Source: Chrysogorgia sp. JL179-B06 (lineage: Eukaryota; Cnidaria; Anthozoa; Scleralcyonacea; Chrysogorgiidae). Taken from it: DNA of 64,000 nucleotides. The translations under genes were made by a program, and so were the position numbers. How positions within the stretch are numbered: the first letter of the stretch is position 1; every line of letters begins with the position of its first letter. Under the pieces are notes generated by a model, which was not told the origin of the DNA, did no database searches, and was given only the letters and a program-made list of their open reading frames with translations. Positions 7,841 through 17,070 of this stretch are shown here, piece after piece. The DNA is taken from positions 2,422,001 through 2,486,000 of the forward strand of contig JAYKKM010000080.1 of NCBI GenBank assembly GCA_035772405.1. The letters are read 5' to 3'.

Positions 7841-8791
7841 TTACTTTACACCATATTCCTTCATCATTTCTCCACCTATGACTATGATGTCTCGGTTCGT
7901 CATGTAACCACTCACAATTTTCACACCGTAGAATTCTATCAACGATGGGTACGCATAAGGTGCGAGTGGTATTCTTGGTCGATGTATTCCAAAAATTGTT
8001 CCATAAGGTGTGCCTATCTTTTTCATACTCGCTGTGAAGTCTGAGTCGGCTGACTTGACGTTGTTGACCCTGACATGTGAATTGCTCATTTGCCAGTGTA
8101 TTGATATCATATGCATTTTTGTGAGGTCAACACCACTTGGAATAGTGCATATGTTCTCCATTGCTGGGTTGCTGCCACCATACGCGAGTCCATTAGCCAT
8201 ACCAGTCTTGTACCCTATGAACTTATCCCACTGACCATCGTCGTTTGATATAATCGTCTCCCAATTTGATCCAGTGGTACGAGTAGGTAACCGCACTACG
8301 ACAAAAATGGAAAGATCACACCATTGCATACTGGGGCAATTAAAGTGAAGGCCTGACTCAAGTGGGATTGGTGCTAACACAGGTGATAGAAAACTTTGGC
8401 CTCCACCGTTGATGCCAATAATAGGGCCATAGGTTAGGTTGTTTTGCACTAATTTACTTGTCTCACCAATGGCTTTCACTTTGTTTGAACCATTGGTGTG
8501 AAATTCCACATTTTTCGAGGCGTGTGTGCTAGCGTTGAAGTCGAGCACAATGTTGTAGGACTGACTCTTGAGGAAACCTGATAGTAGTTGCTCTAGAGTT
8601 CTTTTATTGATAGCGTCTGAGTCATCGACTGGGTCTGCTATGTTTTTTATTGCTGAGCCTTGCATGTCTATTATTCCAGACATCCTTCCGCCGGTCGCAC
8701 TTAATTTGGGATCTTCGTCCAGATGCCTTTTCGTTCTCTTTAGTATTTTATCGTGAGGGTCGTCAGACTCATACCCATAGTTTAGACTCAT
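7841..8791 (-). CDS. Fibre-like / receptor-binding candidate protein
   Basis: 316 residues. At about residues 34-68 is a segment of the form G-x-M-S-G-I-I-D-M-Q-G-S-A-I-K-N-I-A-D-P...DSDAINKRTL, the classic linker repeat of phage and viral tail fibres. The C-terminal ~200 residues are beta-rich with a pattern like a concanavalin/LamG-type jelly roll (about 130-310). This suggests a stalk plus a ligand-binding head. The N-terminus MSLNYGYES is nearly identical to that of the penton-like protein at 10,881 (MSLNYGFDS), suggesting a common docking peptide. The gene lies 2 bp after the 459-aa gene and directly before the 68-aa gene. The fibre assignment is inferred from the repeat; the receptor is unknown. 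Confidence 0.68.
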   Translation of the reverse strand: MSLNYGYESDDPHDKILKRTKRHLDEDPKLSATGGRMSGIIDMQGSAIKNIADPVDDSDAINKRTLEQLLSGFLKSQSYNIVLDFNASTHASKNVEFHTNGSNKVKAIGETSKLVQNNLTYGPIIGINGGGQSFLSPVLAPIPLESGLHFNCPSMQWCDLSIFVVVRLPTRTTGSNWETIISNDDGQWDKFIGYKTGMANGLAYGGSNPAMENICTIPSGVDLTKMHMISIHWQMSNSHVRVNNVKSADSDFTASMKKIGTPYGTIFGIHRPRIPLAPYAYPSLIEFYGVKIVSGYMTNRDIIVIGGEMMKEYGVK

Positions 8792-8793
8792 TA

Positions 8794-10173
8794 CTACCTG
8801 AAGGTGTATTTGGTTAGTAGATAGCCAGAGACTGCTGAGAACCCTAAGATTATCGCCAATGTTGTCGTGGTGTCTGACTTACTCGCGGCGATTTGTGTAG
8901 TGTGCTCTGTTTGATTGGTGGTGACCACTGTTTTCTCCACGGGTGGTACTACTAGAGTATCCAAGTGGGGTTGTGAGTCCTGGTGAACTTTTTTATGCTT
9001 CACTTTTGGCGCTCGATAGTTCAACCCATCGTTGTACCCAAATGTCATCCCAGTTTCAGACGAAGTTCTGAGCACGTTATTGTAACCAACAATGGGGTCC
9101 TTTAACAAGACCATGCTTCTGGGGATCAGCCAAGTGTTGGGTGTCACAGCTGTGTCTAGCTTAACGTTGGTGTCACTAATCGCTTTGTTCATAAGGTTGA
9201 TCCAAACACTCGGTGAATATTGAACCACAGCGTTTTCAACGATGTCTCTAAAGATTTGTTGCGTTTCTCGAGCACTAGCTCTAGTTCCCACGATGCTTTG
9301 CTTTGACCTCGCTTGGGCTCCAAGAATGGCGTACATGTAAACTTCAATCGATTGGTTTAATAATTCTTGTCCTAATGGTGTGAACCCGTCAGAGTGTCTC
9401 GGGCAATACCGACGATAATCACCTTGGATGTCTTTGATGTATCTATTGTCAACATCAGTCAATGGTACATGGCCTCTCAAAAGTCGCCAGTCAGGGAGGT
9501 ACAGTCTTAAGATATCGTTAATGTCAACTTGACTCTTACTTAAACGGAACATCACGCGACGAATGGTGAAGTACACATGAAACCTCATGAGACCCACGAC
9601 TTGCTTTGGGACGTCGACTTGATAACTTAAGTTCTGTAGAGACACCCCTGAGCGGTATGTAGCGATGTACATACCTGCGATCGCTTGATAGTAACTCTCC
9701 GTTAGAGTCCAAACTGTGTTAACGCTACCACCAATCGCCTTGTCATCGTGACGTCTTTTGGTGTCGATGAGTATTCTCGGTAGATTTGATTTGAAGGAAT
9801 TATTGTCGTCAACAAAGACGTCAAAATTGTGGGTTGGGTAGTCGAGGACATATGGTGGAAACGTCTCGACTTCTCTGTAGCTCTTGTGGGTTTCTGTCAG
9901 TAATAACTTTGGGACACGCCCATCGCTCGACCATATTTTTGGGAATCTTGGTGTGTTGCTAAGGAATTTCGTAAAGCCCTCGTTCTTCGTGAACTTTGGT
10001 GACTTTATGTTTATCATATCAGAATACTTTGGACCTGACTTGAAGTAAATGTCAACGGTCTTGACTGTTTTATTGTCGTCTGCGAGATTGTATCCAAACT
10101 CAAACTTATTTAATTGCACGTTTGGGAACTCACTAAGAAGAATTAGTTCGCCTTGTCTTCTTTTTGTCAGCAT
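8794..10173 (-). CDS. Polinton protein of unknown function with C-terminal membrane anchor
   Basis: 459 residues. The bulk (residues 1-380) is soluble-looking and mixed alpha/beta, without a domain I can name. It is followed by a low-complexity Thr/Val-rich linker (about 400-435) and a hydrophobic anchor near the C-terminus (about 437-455, TLAIILGFSAVSGYLLTKY). Length and position, first in the leftward structural block and divergent from the penton-like genes across 25 bp, suggest a virion protein. No frameshifts. It could be a minor capsid or membrane glycoprotein-like component, but nothing in the sequence proves this. Confidence 0.78.
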   Translation of the reverse strand: MLTKRRQGELILLSEFPNVQLNKFEFGYNLADDNKTVKTVDIYFKSGPKYSDMINIKSPKFTKNEGFTKFLSNTPRFPKIWSSDGRVPKLLLTETHKSYREVETFPPYVLDYPTHNFDVFVDDNNSFKSNLPRILIDTKRRHDDKAIGGSVNTVWTLTESYYQAIAGMYIATYRSGVSLQNLSYQVDVPKQVVGLMRFHVYFTIRRVMFRLSKSQVDINDILRLYLPDWRLLRGHVPLTDVDNRYIKDIQGDYRRYCPRHSDGFTPLGQELLNQSIEVYMYAILGAQARSKQSIVGTRASARETQQIFRDIVENAVVQYSPSVWINLMNKAISDTNVKLDTAVTPNTWLIPRSMVLLKDPIVGYNNVLRTSSETGMTFGYNDGLNYRAPKVKHKKVHQDSQPHLDTLVVPPVEKTVVTTNQTEHTTQIAASKSDTTTTLAIILGFSAVSGYLLTKYTFR

Positions 10174-10198
10174 CTATATATAACATACACTACATTAT

Positions 10199-10861
10199 AT
10201 GGTCAGGGTTGTAGTGTTGATTAGAGGCCCAACGGAGACTGTGGATCTACCAGAGGCACTTTTGACGTTTGGCTCAGATCCTCACTTACTAGTGAAAAAA
10301 GCGACCATCTTTTGGGACTACGTTAATGTGGAGACTGGTGTGAATGACGAAATAAGTTACAACAGCAACAAACACGTTTTTGGGTCTGGGTACCACACTT
10401 TTAAAATGATTGCTGACGAGTTGAAGGGATTAGGGGCTATCGAGCTAGTAGCCAACAAACACAATTCAAAGTGTGAGATAAAAACTGACCAACAATTAGA
10501 GCTGTTTAAATTTGGAGAACTCTTAGGGTTCAACGATAACACAACGGTGAGTAGTAGTGGTTTGGTCAGCCCTAACGTTGTGGACGTTAACAAAGGGTTG
10601 AAGTACGTACAAGTTGGTTGTAGTATTGTGAACAGACCCGAGAATATTGTTAATGGCAGCAAAAGTGAGGTTATCGTCGAGTTGCCATTGACCACCACCC
10701 AACCACTGAAGAGCTCCGTTCAACACTTCTTCAACATTGAGTCGAAGGTGTCGATAAACAAGGGCGCTTTTACACAGCTGGTGTTTAACGTGACTGACCA
10801 AGATGGTAGTGGTGTCAATGTTGGCGATATATTGTTGGATTTGTATGCAACGCTCGAGTAG
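10199..10861 (+). CDS. Penton/minor-capsid-like protein, paralogue 1
   Basis: 220 residues. Shares its layout with the next gene: a beta-rich N-terminal strand (VRVVVLIRGPTETVDL), a VKKATIFWDYVNV block matching VKTATVFWNYDNV, a GYHTFKMIADEL block, a LGELLGF-like segment (KFGELLGFNDN, about 100-110), NVVDVNKGLKYVQVGCSIV (about 124-143), and a C-terminal strand pair ending GDILLDLYATLE. The pattern matches a family common in animal Polintons, which I take to be a penton or other vertex/minor capsid jelly roll. The start ATG follows an A/T-rich TACATTAT. The gene is divergent from the 459-aa gene. The capsid role is inference. Confidence 0.68.
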   Translation: MVRVVVLIRGPTETVDLPEALLTFGSDPHLLVKKATIFWDYVNVETGVNDEISYNSNKHVFGSGYHTFKMIADELKGLGAIELVANKHNSKCEIKTDQQLELFKFGELLGFNDNTTVSSSGLVSPNVVDVNKGLKYVQVGCSIVNRPENIVNGSKSEVIVELPLTTTQPLKSSVQHFFNIESKVSINKGAFTQLVFNVTDQDGSGVNVGDILLDLYATLE

Positions 10862-10880
10862 CTAAACGCACGCTAAAGTA

Positions 10881-11672
10881 ATGAGTCTAAACTATGGGTT
10901 CGACTCTGGTGGTTACACTGAAAAGCGACGTACACACAACAACCCTCAAAAGTTGACGGTGCTCATTGAAGGTGTGGAGAAAGTTGTGACCTTTGACTAC
11001 AGTGTAGTAGCCACACATGATAACCCACACATTGTAGTCAAGACGGCCACTGTGTTTTGGAACTATGATAATGTGACGGGTAGTGATGATATTCGATTCA
11101 TACACATTGGATCAGGAGCACCGTATCCAGGACTCGCGACAACTCGATTGAGTGGGGGTCACTACGACTTCGACGCGTTGGTTAGAGCTCTACGACTCAC
11201 GCTTAAGGAGGTTAATGTAGACTTCGTGGTGGAGAAACTGGTGGCCACAGGTAAAAGTAGGGTCAAAGTTCGGCGTATGAGGTATGGCTCCACCACTAGA
11301 GTAGAACTTAGGCTAGGTGACATTGGGCTTTTGCTTGGTTTCGCGAAGGACGCAGGAATTGTGTTAGATGCTAAGTGGCACGACAGTCCAAACAAGATTG
11401 ATATGAACAGAGGTCTAAAGTATGTAGAAGTCTCGTGCGACGCTGTTGAGACGGAGAGCAATGTGGGCACTGACGGGAATCGTAGTGATGTGATCACAAC
11501 ATTGCCAGTACCCACCGAACAGTCTCTTGATGGAGGGATACAACGTTATGCGTATGTTGAGTCCAAGGTGAGAATTAAAAAAGGTGTTTACTCAAGTATG
11601 ACGTTTCGTGTCAAACCAAACAATGGTGACGCTGATGTTGGCGCGGTGCTATTGGAACTGTATATTGTGTGA
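10881..11672 (+). CDS. Penton/minor-capsid-like protein, paralogue 2
   Basis: 263 residues, a diverged tandem duplicate of the preceding gene. Shared blocks are VVKTATVFWNYDNV, GGHYDFDALVRAL, LGDIGLLLGF, NKIDMNRGLKYVEVSCDAV, then YVESKVRIKKGVYSSM and the C-terminal VGAVLLELYIV. It differs by a 20-residue charged N-terminal extension opening MSLNYGFDS, which matches the fibre-like protein encoded on the other strand. The first 19 bases of the two genes are identical. The pair may form mixed vertices, with this copy bearing the docking peptide. The stop is followed within a few bases by the integrase start. Confidence 0.68.
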   Translation: MSLNYGFDSGGYTEKRRTHNNPQKLTVLIEGVEKVVTFDYSVVATHDNPHIVVKTATVFWNYDNVTGSDDIRFIHIGSGAPYPGLATTRLSGGHYDFDALVRALRLTLKEVNVDFVVEKLVATGKSRVKVRRMRYGSTTRVELRLGDIGLLLGFAKDAGIVLDAKWHDSPNKIDMNRGLKYVEVSCDAVETESNVGTDGNRSDVITTLPVPTEQSLDGGIQRYAYVESKVRIKKGVYSSMTFRVKPNNGDADVGAVLLELYIV

Positions 11673-11677
11673 ATTAT

Positions 11678-12781
11678 ATGGAGCTTGGTGTGGAGACAGA
11701 ACAAGGGTTGAGAGACATTTATTACAATCCTAAGACAGGGTACAGTGGTGCGGAGAGGTTGTATCAAAGTGCATTAGGAGACGGATTGAAAGTAACTAGA
11801 AAAACAGTGAAAGAATGGTTGACAGCGCAGGACACCTACACTAGGTACAAACCTATTGTGAGAAGACATAAGTTCCGCGCGACTTTTGTTGGGTTTCTTG
11901 GTGAAGAGCTCCAAATGGATCTAGTGGACATGAGTAAGTACTCAAAACAGAATGGGGGGTATTATTGGATATTGACAGGCATTGAAATATTGAGTAGATA
12001 TGCTTTTGGAATTGCAGTTTATAGAAAAGACACTAAGAACATGACTAAGGCTGTTGGAAAATTGTTGGTTGACTTTAAAGATCGGTTTGGGACCACACCT
12101 AAGTTAGCACAATTTGACGATGGACTCGAGTTCTACAATGTTGGGGTGAAAAGTTTGCTGAAAAAACATGGTGTTGAATATTTCAGCACTAAGAGCGATA
12201 AAAAGGCCGCTGTTGTTGAGCGTTTTAATAGAAGTCTGAAGAGCATTATGTGGAAGTACTTTTATAGCCATGGGACGTACAAATGGATTGACGCTTTGGA
12301 TAAATTTGTGGACAATTACAATAGCAATGTGAATCGAAGCATTATGATGAAGCCGAAGGATGTTGATAAGTCAAATGAGGGTGAAGTTTGGACCACTTTG
12401 TTTGGTCATCATTTTGCAGACACCCCATTGCCAAAGTTTAGAGTTGGCGAGTCAGTGAGAATTAGTAAATACAAGAGTGTGTTCACAAAGGGCTACGAAG
12501 CCAACTTCACTGAAGAGCTGTTTAAAGTGGTGAGAGTTATTCGTGGTGATCCGAATGTGTACGAAATTGAGGACATAAGTGGTGAACAGATTATTGGGAA
12601 ATTTTATGAACAGGAATTGTCGCTGGTCAATAAGAAACCTGGTGACGATGTGTACAGAGTTGAAAAGGTGTTGAAAAGAAAGAAAGTCAGAGGAGAGAAG
12701 ATGGCGCTGGTTAAATGGTTAGGTTACGAAAGCAAACATAATTCGTGGATACCAGAAAGCGATATTCAAAATGTGAGCTAA
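11678..12781 (+). CDS. int: Polinton integrase with C-terminal chromodomain
   Basis: 367 residues from the ATG at 11,678; the frame opens three codons earlier at a GTG, which I reject as a eukaryotic start. It joins element DNA to the target, typically with a 6-bp duplication. An N-terminal helical region is followed by a retroviral-type DDE core: D in LQMDLVDM (about 81), D in AQFDDGLEF (about 147), and E in AVVERFNRS (33 residues after that D). A chromodomain follows at about 318-360 (YRVEKVLKRKKV, LVKWLGY, NSWIPESDI), which in related elements steers insertion to methylated-histone chromatin. No disabling mutations were seen. The end of this gene is copied as a 13-codon scrap at about 17,695-17,735. 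Confidence 0.96.
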   Translation: MELGVETEQGLRDIYYNPKTGYSGAERLYQSALGDGLKVTRKTVKEWLTAQDTYTRYKPIVRRHKFRATFVGFLGEELQMDLVDMSKYSKQNGGYYWILTGIEILSRYAFGIAVYRKDTKNMTKAVGKLLVDFKDRFGTTPKLAQFDDGLEFYNVGVKSLLKKHGVEYFSTKSDKKAAVVERFNRSLKSIMWKYFYSHGTYKWIDALDKFVDNYNSNVNRSIMMKPKDVDKSNEGEVWTTLFGHHFADTPLPKFRVGESVRISKYKSVFTKGYEANFTEELFKVVRVIRGDPNVYEIEDISGEQIIGKFYEQELSLVNKKPGDDVYRVEKVLKRKKVRGEKMALVKWLGYESKHNSWIPESDIQNVS

Positions 12782-12787
12782 TGTAAT

Positions 12788-14215
12788 ATGACTGAAGGTG
12801 GGGAAGGTTTTGACGAGATTGAGATGGAGAACTTTGATAGACTTGAAAGGTACACCGATGATCAATTAGATGTCGAACTTGAGAGTATCACTAAAGCTTA
12901 CAATTTACTTGACGATAGGTACGCCAGCGGTGGCATGTCAGATGTTGTGCGCGTTAAGTATGAAAAAGTGTTTGTGAGAATGACTAGATTTCAGGAAGAG
13001 CAAGAGAGAAGGTTTCGAGAAAAAGAGACGTCGTTTATCGACACTGACGATGGTAAAACGGTGACAATAAGGGGAACCAACACAGAAGTCCCAGCGGTAG
13101 AGTTTGTTGAGCAGGAATCGTATGGTGACGTCGATGACACGAGCTTCAATCTAGCTTTTGAAGAGAAGTCGGACGATCTTTATAAAAGATTGAGCGAGAT
13201 AAACGCATTCAACAAAAAGGTATTAGAAAACGAAGTAAAAAGAATCAAGCTAGTAGGTGGGAAAATACATAAGTTGTATAAAAAAAGACTCGGTAGTGAC
13301 GACACGTCAAGGAAAATAGTTAACAGGTCGCAGGTTACGGACTCAGGGGCTATTCTTTTCAAACCGATAAACAAAGATGGTAAATATGGAAAACCCAAAC
13401 GAATTCTAATACCTGGGAAAAAAGGCTTGATCTACAGTAAAGACGCGAGTAGTAAAAACGCGATTGAGCAGTTCAAACAGTTAGTTGGTCAAATCCCTGA
13501 GAGTACAGAAACAACAGCTATCACAACAGAAGTGATCCCAGATGACTTCCCAGTAATTGAAACAAAAGTGGGCTATGATGACATACCTGGGCTATCACCA
13601 GACGAAAACCGCGAGCTGAATGGTGTGCTCAACCCAAGCGATGATGTGGTGCGCGAATCAAGAATAGGTGCCAATGGTGCATTGCGAATACAAGCAAACC
13701 ATTTTCAAGAAGCGATAGACAAAGCGAACGAAAGAATAGTAGAGCTCGAGGGAAAAGACCTTACGACTGCAGAGAACGAAGAGTACATTGATCTACACGA
13801 AAGAGTGATTGGACTTACGCAAGCTAAATACAGAACTTTAGGACAGCTAGAAATAGAGGAGGTTAGAGAGCAACAAGAAGTCGACATTGACAGGTTTCAG
13901 AGATTTAAGGAATGGGTTAAAGAAAATATAGTTGGGTTGAGCGCTGTAGCGATTTCAGTGGCTGGAATTATAACAACAATTATTATCGCTGGGAGGTCCG
14001 CTGTTGTGAAAGGCGCTATGGCCACGAGGTCATTCGCACAGGCTGTTAAAAACGCGATAATGAAGATGGGTCCATGGGCTGTTGGGTTGGCTAATTTAGT
14101 TTACAACGCGTTGACGTTGGGTGCGAAGGGTCTCGCATGGTTGGCTCAAAATCTGTGGGTACTCGCGGTGGTACTTGCGTGGTTTGCCTATGATTATTAC
14201 AAGCTAAAACGGTAG
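12788..14215 (+). CDS. Coiled-coil protein with hydrophobic C-terminus (element A)
   Basis: 475 residues. The N-terminal two thirds are highly charged, with coiled-coil stretches (about 15-85, 120-165 and 300-365). The C-terminal ~100 residues contain three hydrophobic segments: VGLSAVAISVAGIITTIIIA (about 379-398), GPWAVGLANLVYNALTLG (about 425-442), and WLAQNLWVLAVVLAWFAYDY (about 449-468). This block is very conserved among animal Polintons. A role in the internal virion membrane or in assembly is plausible but unproven. It follows the integrase by 6 bp and precedes the capsid gene by 22 bp. Element B carries two further copies, one partial. Confidence 0.85.
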   Translation: MTEGGEGFDEIEMENFDRLERYTDDQLDVELESITKAYNLLDDRYASGGMSDVVRVKYEKVFVRMTRFQEEQERRFREKETSFIDTDDGKTVTIRGTNTEVPAVEFVEQESYGDVDDTSFNLAFEEKSDDLYKRLSEINAFNKKVLENEVKRIKLVGGKIHKLYKKRLGSDDTSRKIVNRSQVTDSGAILFKPINKDGKYGKPKRILIPGKKGLIYSKDASSKNAIEQFKQLVGQIPESTETTAITTEVIPDDFPVIETKVGYDDIPGLSPDENRELNGVLNPSDDVVRESRIGANGALRIQANHFQEAIDKANERIVELEGKDLTTAENEEYIDLHERVIGLTQAKYRTLGQLEIEEVREQQEVDIDRFQRFKEWVKENIVGLSAVAISVAGIITTIIIAGRSAVVKGAMATRSFAQAVKNAIMKMGPWAVGLANLVYNALTLGAKGLAWLAQNLWVLAVVLAWFAYDYYKLKR

Positions 14216-14237
14216 TGATAAAACATATGTAAAGTAT

Positions 14238-15476
14238 ATGAACGTCACGTCAGCAGAATTGAGTCCTGGTTTTAGACGAGCGACCATGGGTGTCATAAAA
14301 GGGGTGAGAACGCAGCATGTGATCACGTTGAACCCTAATAAAGTCAGCCCTGGTGAGGAACTTTACATTGATATACCAAAGCTTAAGGTTAGCAGCTGTT
14401 TGGTGCCTGGGTCGTTGGGTTTAGTGTTCGACTTTAAGAATGCAAACGCCAAAAGCTGGTTCTTGAATAATGTTAGCAAGTTGTTGGTTGAGAAACTTGT
14501 TGTGAGACTAGCTGGGGAGAATGTGTACGACAACAATGGGGAAAATTACACTGGTGTTTATCGCGACCTTTGGGAGAGTGTCACCGCGCGAGACCAAATG
14601 ATTGACTATGGTATTGGTGGTGAGAACTTGAGAAAGCTAATTTCTAAGGATGACAGTGGTGCGACGAGTGGGAACGTTGCTAAAGTTAGTGACGCGTTGA
14701 TGTTTGGTGTGATTGGGACGAAGCAGCGGATTAAGCTCGGTAAGATCATGAATGACCACGGGTTGTACGCTCCTTTCAGCATGAACAACAACTTGCAGTA
14801 TGTGATCACACTTCCGAAGGCCGCAGACATCATGGTGGCGCAATCCGGTAGCGCTGTGGGCGGATACACTCTGGAGAACCTCGAGCTTGAGTATGAGACG
14901 ATTGATAACCAGGAGCTTGCTGATGAGATAGCGTCGGGCTATGCAAGTGGTCGTAGTTTGTCGTATGAGCACGTCACGTTGATGAAAACCACCGAATGGG
15001 ACAAAGGCACGACCATTGTGAACGAGAATGTTAATCTTCCGAGAAAAAGCATGAAGGCAATTGTGTTGCTATTTACGAATAAGGTGCGAACAGACAGTGA
15101 GGAGTTTCTTTACCCAAATATTGAGAGTGTTAGAGTCACAATTGAAGGTGTGCCAAATAGTGTGTACTCACAAGGCATCCCAAAGTCGAAGTTCTACGCA
15201 GAAGCGAAACGATTGTTTGGGTTGGGTGAAGAACACGCTCAGTTCATGACCATACAGAAGTTCTATAAAGATGGCTTTGCGTTGGTCATCGACTTGAGGA
15301 GCGTTCAAGATAATCGCAATATCGCCACTGGTAAGAACATTGTAAACACACAATCCGGCGTGCTTCTTGAAATCACTAAGGAAGCGACGACTGCAAATGT
15401 TATGTGCAGGGTGTTTGTGATGAGTGATGGGTTGGTCAACTTCGTGAACAATGGGTTGCATTCAATCGGGTATTAA
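14238..15476 (+). CDS. mcp: Major capsid protein (double jelly-roll type), element A
   Basis: 412 residues. Matches the major capsid protein family of metazoan Polintons through NPNKVSPGEELYIDIPKLKV near residue 35 (the first strands), KSWFLNNVSKLL, VRLAGENVYDN and NLELEYETIDNQELADEI. Two jelly rolls are expected from the family; the strand pattern (two beta-rich halves split near residue 200) is compatible. Trimers would form the icosahedral shell. It lies directly upstream of the packaging ATPase (15 bp), the typical morphogenesis order. By my alignment it differs from the element B copy at about 22 positions. Confidence 0.92.
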   Translation: MNVTSAELSPGFRRATMGVIKGVRTQHVITLNPNKVSPGEELYIDIPKLKVSSCLVPGSLGLVFDFKNANAKSWFLNNVSKLLVEKLVVRLAGENVYDNNGENYTGVYRDLWESVTARDQMIDYGIGGENLRKLISKDDSGATSGNVAKVSDALMFGVIGTKQRIKLGKIMNDHGLYAPFSMNNNLQYVITLPKAADIMVAQSGSAVGGYTLENLELEYETIDNQELADEIASGYASGRSLSYEHVTLMKTTEWDKGTTIVNENVNLPRKSMKAIVLLFTNKVRTDSEEFLYPNIESVRVTIEGVPNSVYSQGIPKSKFYAEAKRLFGLGEEHAQFMTIQKFYKDGFALVIDLRSVQDNRNIATGKNIVNTQSGVLLEITKEATTANVMCRVFVMSDGLVNFVNNGLHSIGY

Positions 15477-15491
15477 ATCAAACGTAATTTA

Positions 15492-16091
15492 ATGGAAACT
15501 CCGTTTAATGCGCTAATTGTTGGTATGACAGCTTGTGGTAAGACGCATTATTTGCTGGAAACATTGGAATCCGAGTATTGTAGCAAATTTGACTACATTG
15601 TGTTGATTTGCCCTACTTTCGAGTGGAATAAAGCGTATCAAGATTGGAAATATGTGCGCGACCCTGACGTGTTAGCGATAGACTGCACACAGGACAATGT
15701 CGACGCTGTTCTCAAGTGTGTAACAAACACTTTTAAAGGCACTAACACTCTGATTGTGTTGGACGACTGTGCAAGTGGGCAGGACGTCAAGAATAGGACT
15801 AGTCAATTGGTCAACTTGGCTTTTAGTGCGCGACATTTTATGTTGAGCGTTATTGTCATCACACAACAATTGACGTCGATCGCAAAACCGTATAGAGAAA
15901 ACATTAGTAAGCTCATTTGCTTTTACTGTCCGAGCAGAAGTGATATGAAGGTTGTTATTGACGATTATCTTGGAAACACTAGCAAAGAGGAAGCGTCGGC
16001 GATTGTGACCGCACTAAAAAATAATAAGTACGCCAGACTCGAAATCTCACTGCGTTATCCATACAATTACGAAGTCGTTATTCCGCAATAA
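15492..16091 (+). CDS. atp: Genome-packaging ATPase (FtsK/HerA, A32-like), element A
   Basis: 199 residues. Drives genome encapsidation in Polintons, adenovirus-like elements and NCLDVs. Walker A is GMTACGKT (11-18) and Walker B is LIVLDDC (87-93). A sensor-like VIVITQQL follows, then a conserved FYCPSRSD block. The length is short and typical for Polintons. It lies 15 bp after the capsid gene and 3 bp before the next gene, so the three are surely one module. The upstream bases AATTTA precede the ATG, as in other late-block genes here. Confidence 0.95.
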   Translation: METPFNALIVGMTACGKTHYLLETLESEYCSKFDYIVLICPTFEWNKAYQDWKYVRDPDVLAIDCTQDNVDAVLKCVTNTFKGTNTLIVLDDCASGQDVKNRTSQLVNLAFSARHFMLSVIVITQQLTSIAKPYRENISKLICFYCPSRSDMKVVIDDYLGNTSKEEASAIVTALKNNKYARLEISLRYPYNYEVVIPQ

Positions 16092-16094
16092 AAT

Positions 16095-16607
16095 ATGGGT
16101 ATAAGTAATAGCGTGATGGTGAAACGCAAAAGTGAAGAAAATCCCACGATTGAGGAATTAGTCGAGGACACTGCTGACACTTCGACTGTGGAAGACAACA
16201 TTGACGTTAGGAGATCCGAACTAATTAGACTGTCTGGCGATGGTGTGGTAAGCCAATCTGAAGCGTACATTAAAAAAGCGTCCGCAAAGGTTATCGACAA
16301 GATATGGCACCAATACGAGTTGAAGAGAATGGAAATCGCAAACGCCTTTCTCACCGACTTGCTAATCAGCAAATTCGCTAACTTACTAGATGGGTTGAAC
16401 GCTATTGAGAACCCTGACGAACTAAACGACGAGTTGCAAAAAGACCCGTTACTAAAGAAAGACGTCGAGAGCATTGTCGCGGTTGTGACACCATACGTGC
16501 CTTTCTTGGGCTTGTTGTCTGGAGGAATTATAACGTCGAAACACGTGTACGATCACCATTTTAGGAGCGAGGTGGTAAACACTGAGAGTAGTGAGCAAAC
16601 GGACTAA
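16095..16607 (+). CDS. C-terminally hydrophobic protein with myristoylation signal, element A
   Basis: 170 residues starting MGISNS: glycine at 2 and serine at 6 fit N-myristoylation. A charged, helical middle (about 50-130) is followed by a hydrophobic segment (about 131-150, VTPYVPFLGLLSGGIITSKH) and a polar tail. The same architecture recurs next to the ATPase in other animal Polintons as I remember them; the function is unknown. A membrane-associated virion or scaffold role is likely. It is the last gene before the right end of element A. Confidence 0.78.
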   Translation: MGISNSVMVKRKSEENPTIEELVEDTADTSTVEDNIDVRRSELIRLSGDGVVSQSEAYIKKASAKVIDKIWHQYELKRMEIANAFLTDLLISKFANLLDGLNAIENPDELNDELQKDPLLKKDVESIVAVVTPYVPFLGLLSGGIITSKHVYDHHFRSEVVNTESSEQTD

Positions 16608-17070
16608 TTCGTAGAGTAGTTGGCTATTCGTTAGCCAATATTGTTAGCCAATCAAAAGAGCACCATTTCGCTATCCATTTGGATAAACATTACCACTAGA
16701 CTTGAAAATCTAGTGGGTTTTTTTTGCGCGTGAGTTGAGACAGTAGTAGTTGTAGTTTGTTGAGCAAAAATGCGAAAACGTTGAAACGACACTCTCTATT
16801 TTTTAAATACGTGAAAATGTTGAAACGACACTTTCTTTTTTTAAATATGCGAAAAATGTGAAACGACACATTCTATTTTTTAAAAAACATGTAAAAATAT
16901 TGAAATGTCACATTATTAGCGTATAAATCGGGTTTGTGGTCTTATTTGATGTATGTTGTAAATTTAGAATTACCGAAATGACATCGAATTTTTGGGGGTT
17001 TGGGATTTGGTGTAAATTTGGTGATGTTTTGGTGATTATATTCGCGTTCAACATTGAATGTGTAAAAATT
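16608..17070. repeat. Right subterminal region of element A with four ~42-bp repeats
   Basis: Non-coding. Four degenerate units of the form GTGAAAATGTTGAAACGACA followed by a pyrimidine/T-run start near 16,767, 16,811, 16,850 and 16,894. Before them lie a TTGGCTA...TAGCCAA short hairpin (16,620-16,640) and a terminator-like stem-loop. After them is unique A/T-rich sequence (16,920-17,070). The same unit recurs nine times at the matching place in element B, so it is a functional or at least conserved subterminal feature, perhaps for replication or packaging. Confidence 0.75.
16693..16725 (+). terminator. Stem-loop plus T8 downstream of the last element A gene
   Basis: A perfect 8-bp stem CCACTAGA / TCTAGTGG closes an 8-base loop (CTTGAAAA) and is followed by G and eight T's. 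It lies 86 bp after the last stop codon. Hairpins mark transcript ends in mimiviruses and their virophages, so a similar role is possible. Element B lacks it, which weakens the case. Confidence 0.35.

Noticed and set aside
11669..11677. GTG start for the integrase
   Set aside because: An ATG lies three codons downstream, and animal-virus genes rarely start at GTG.
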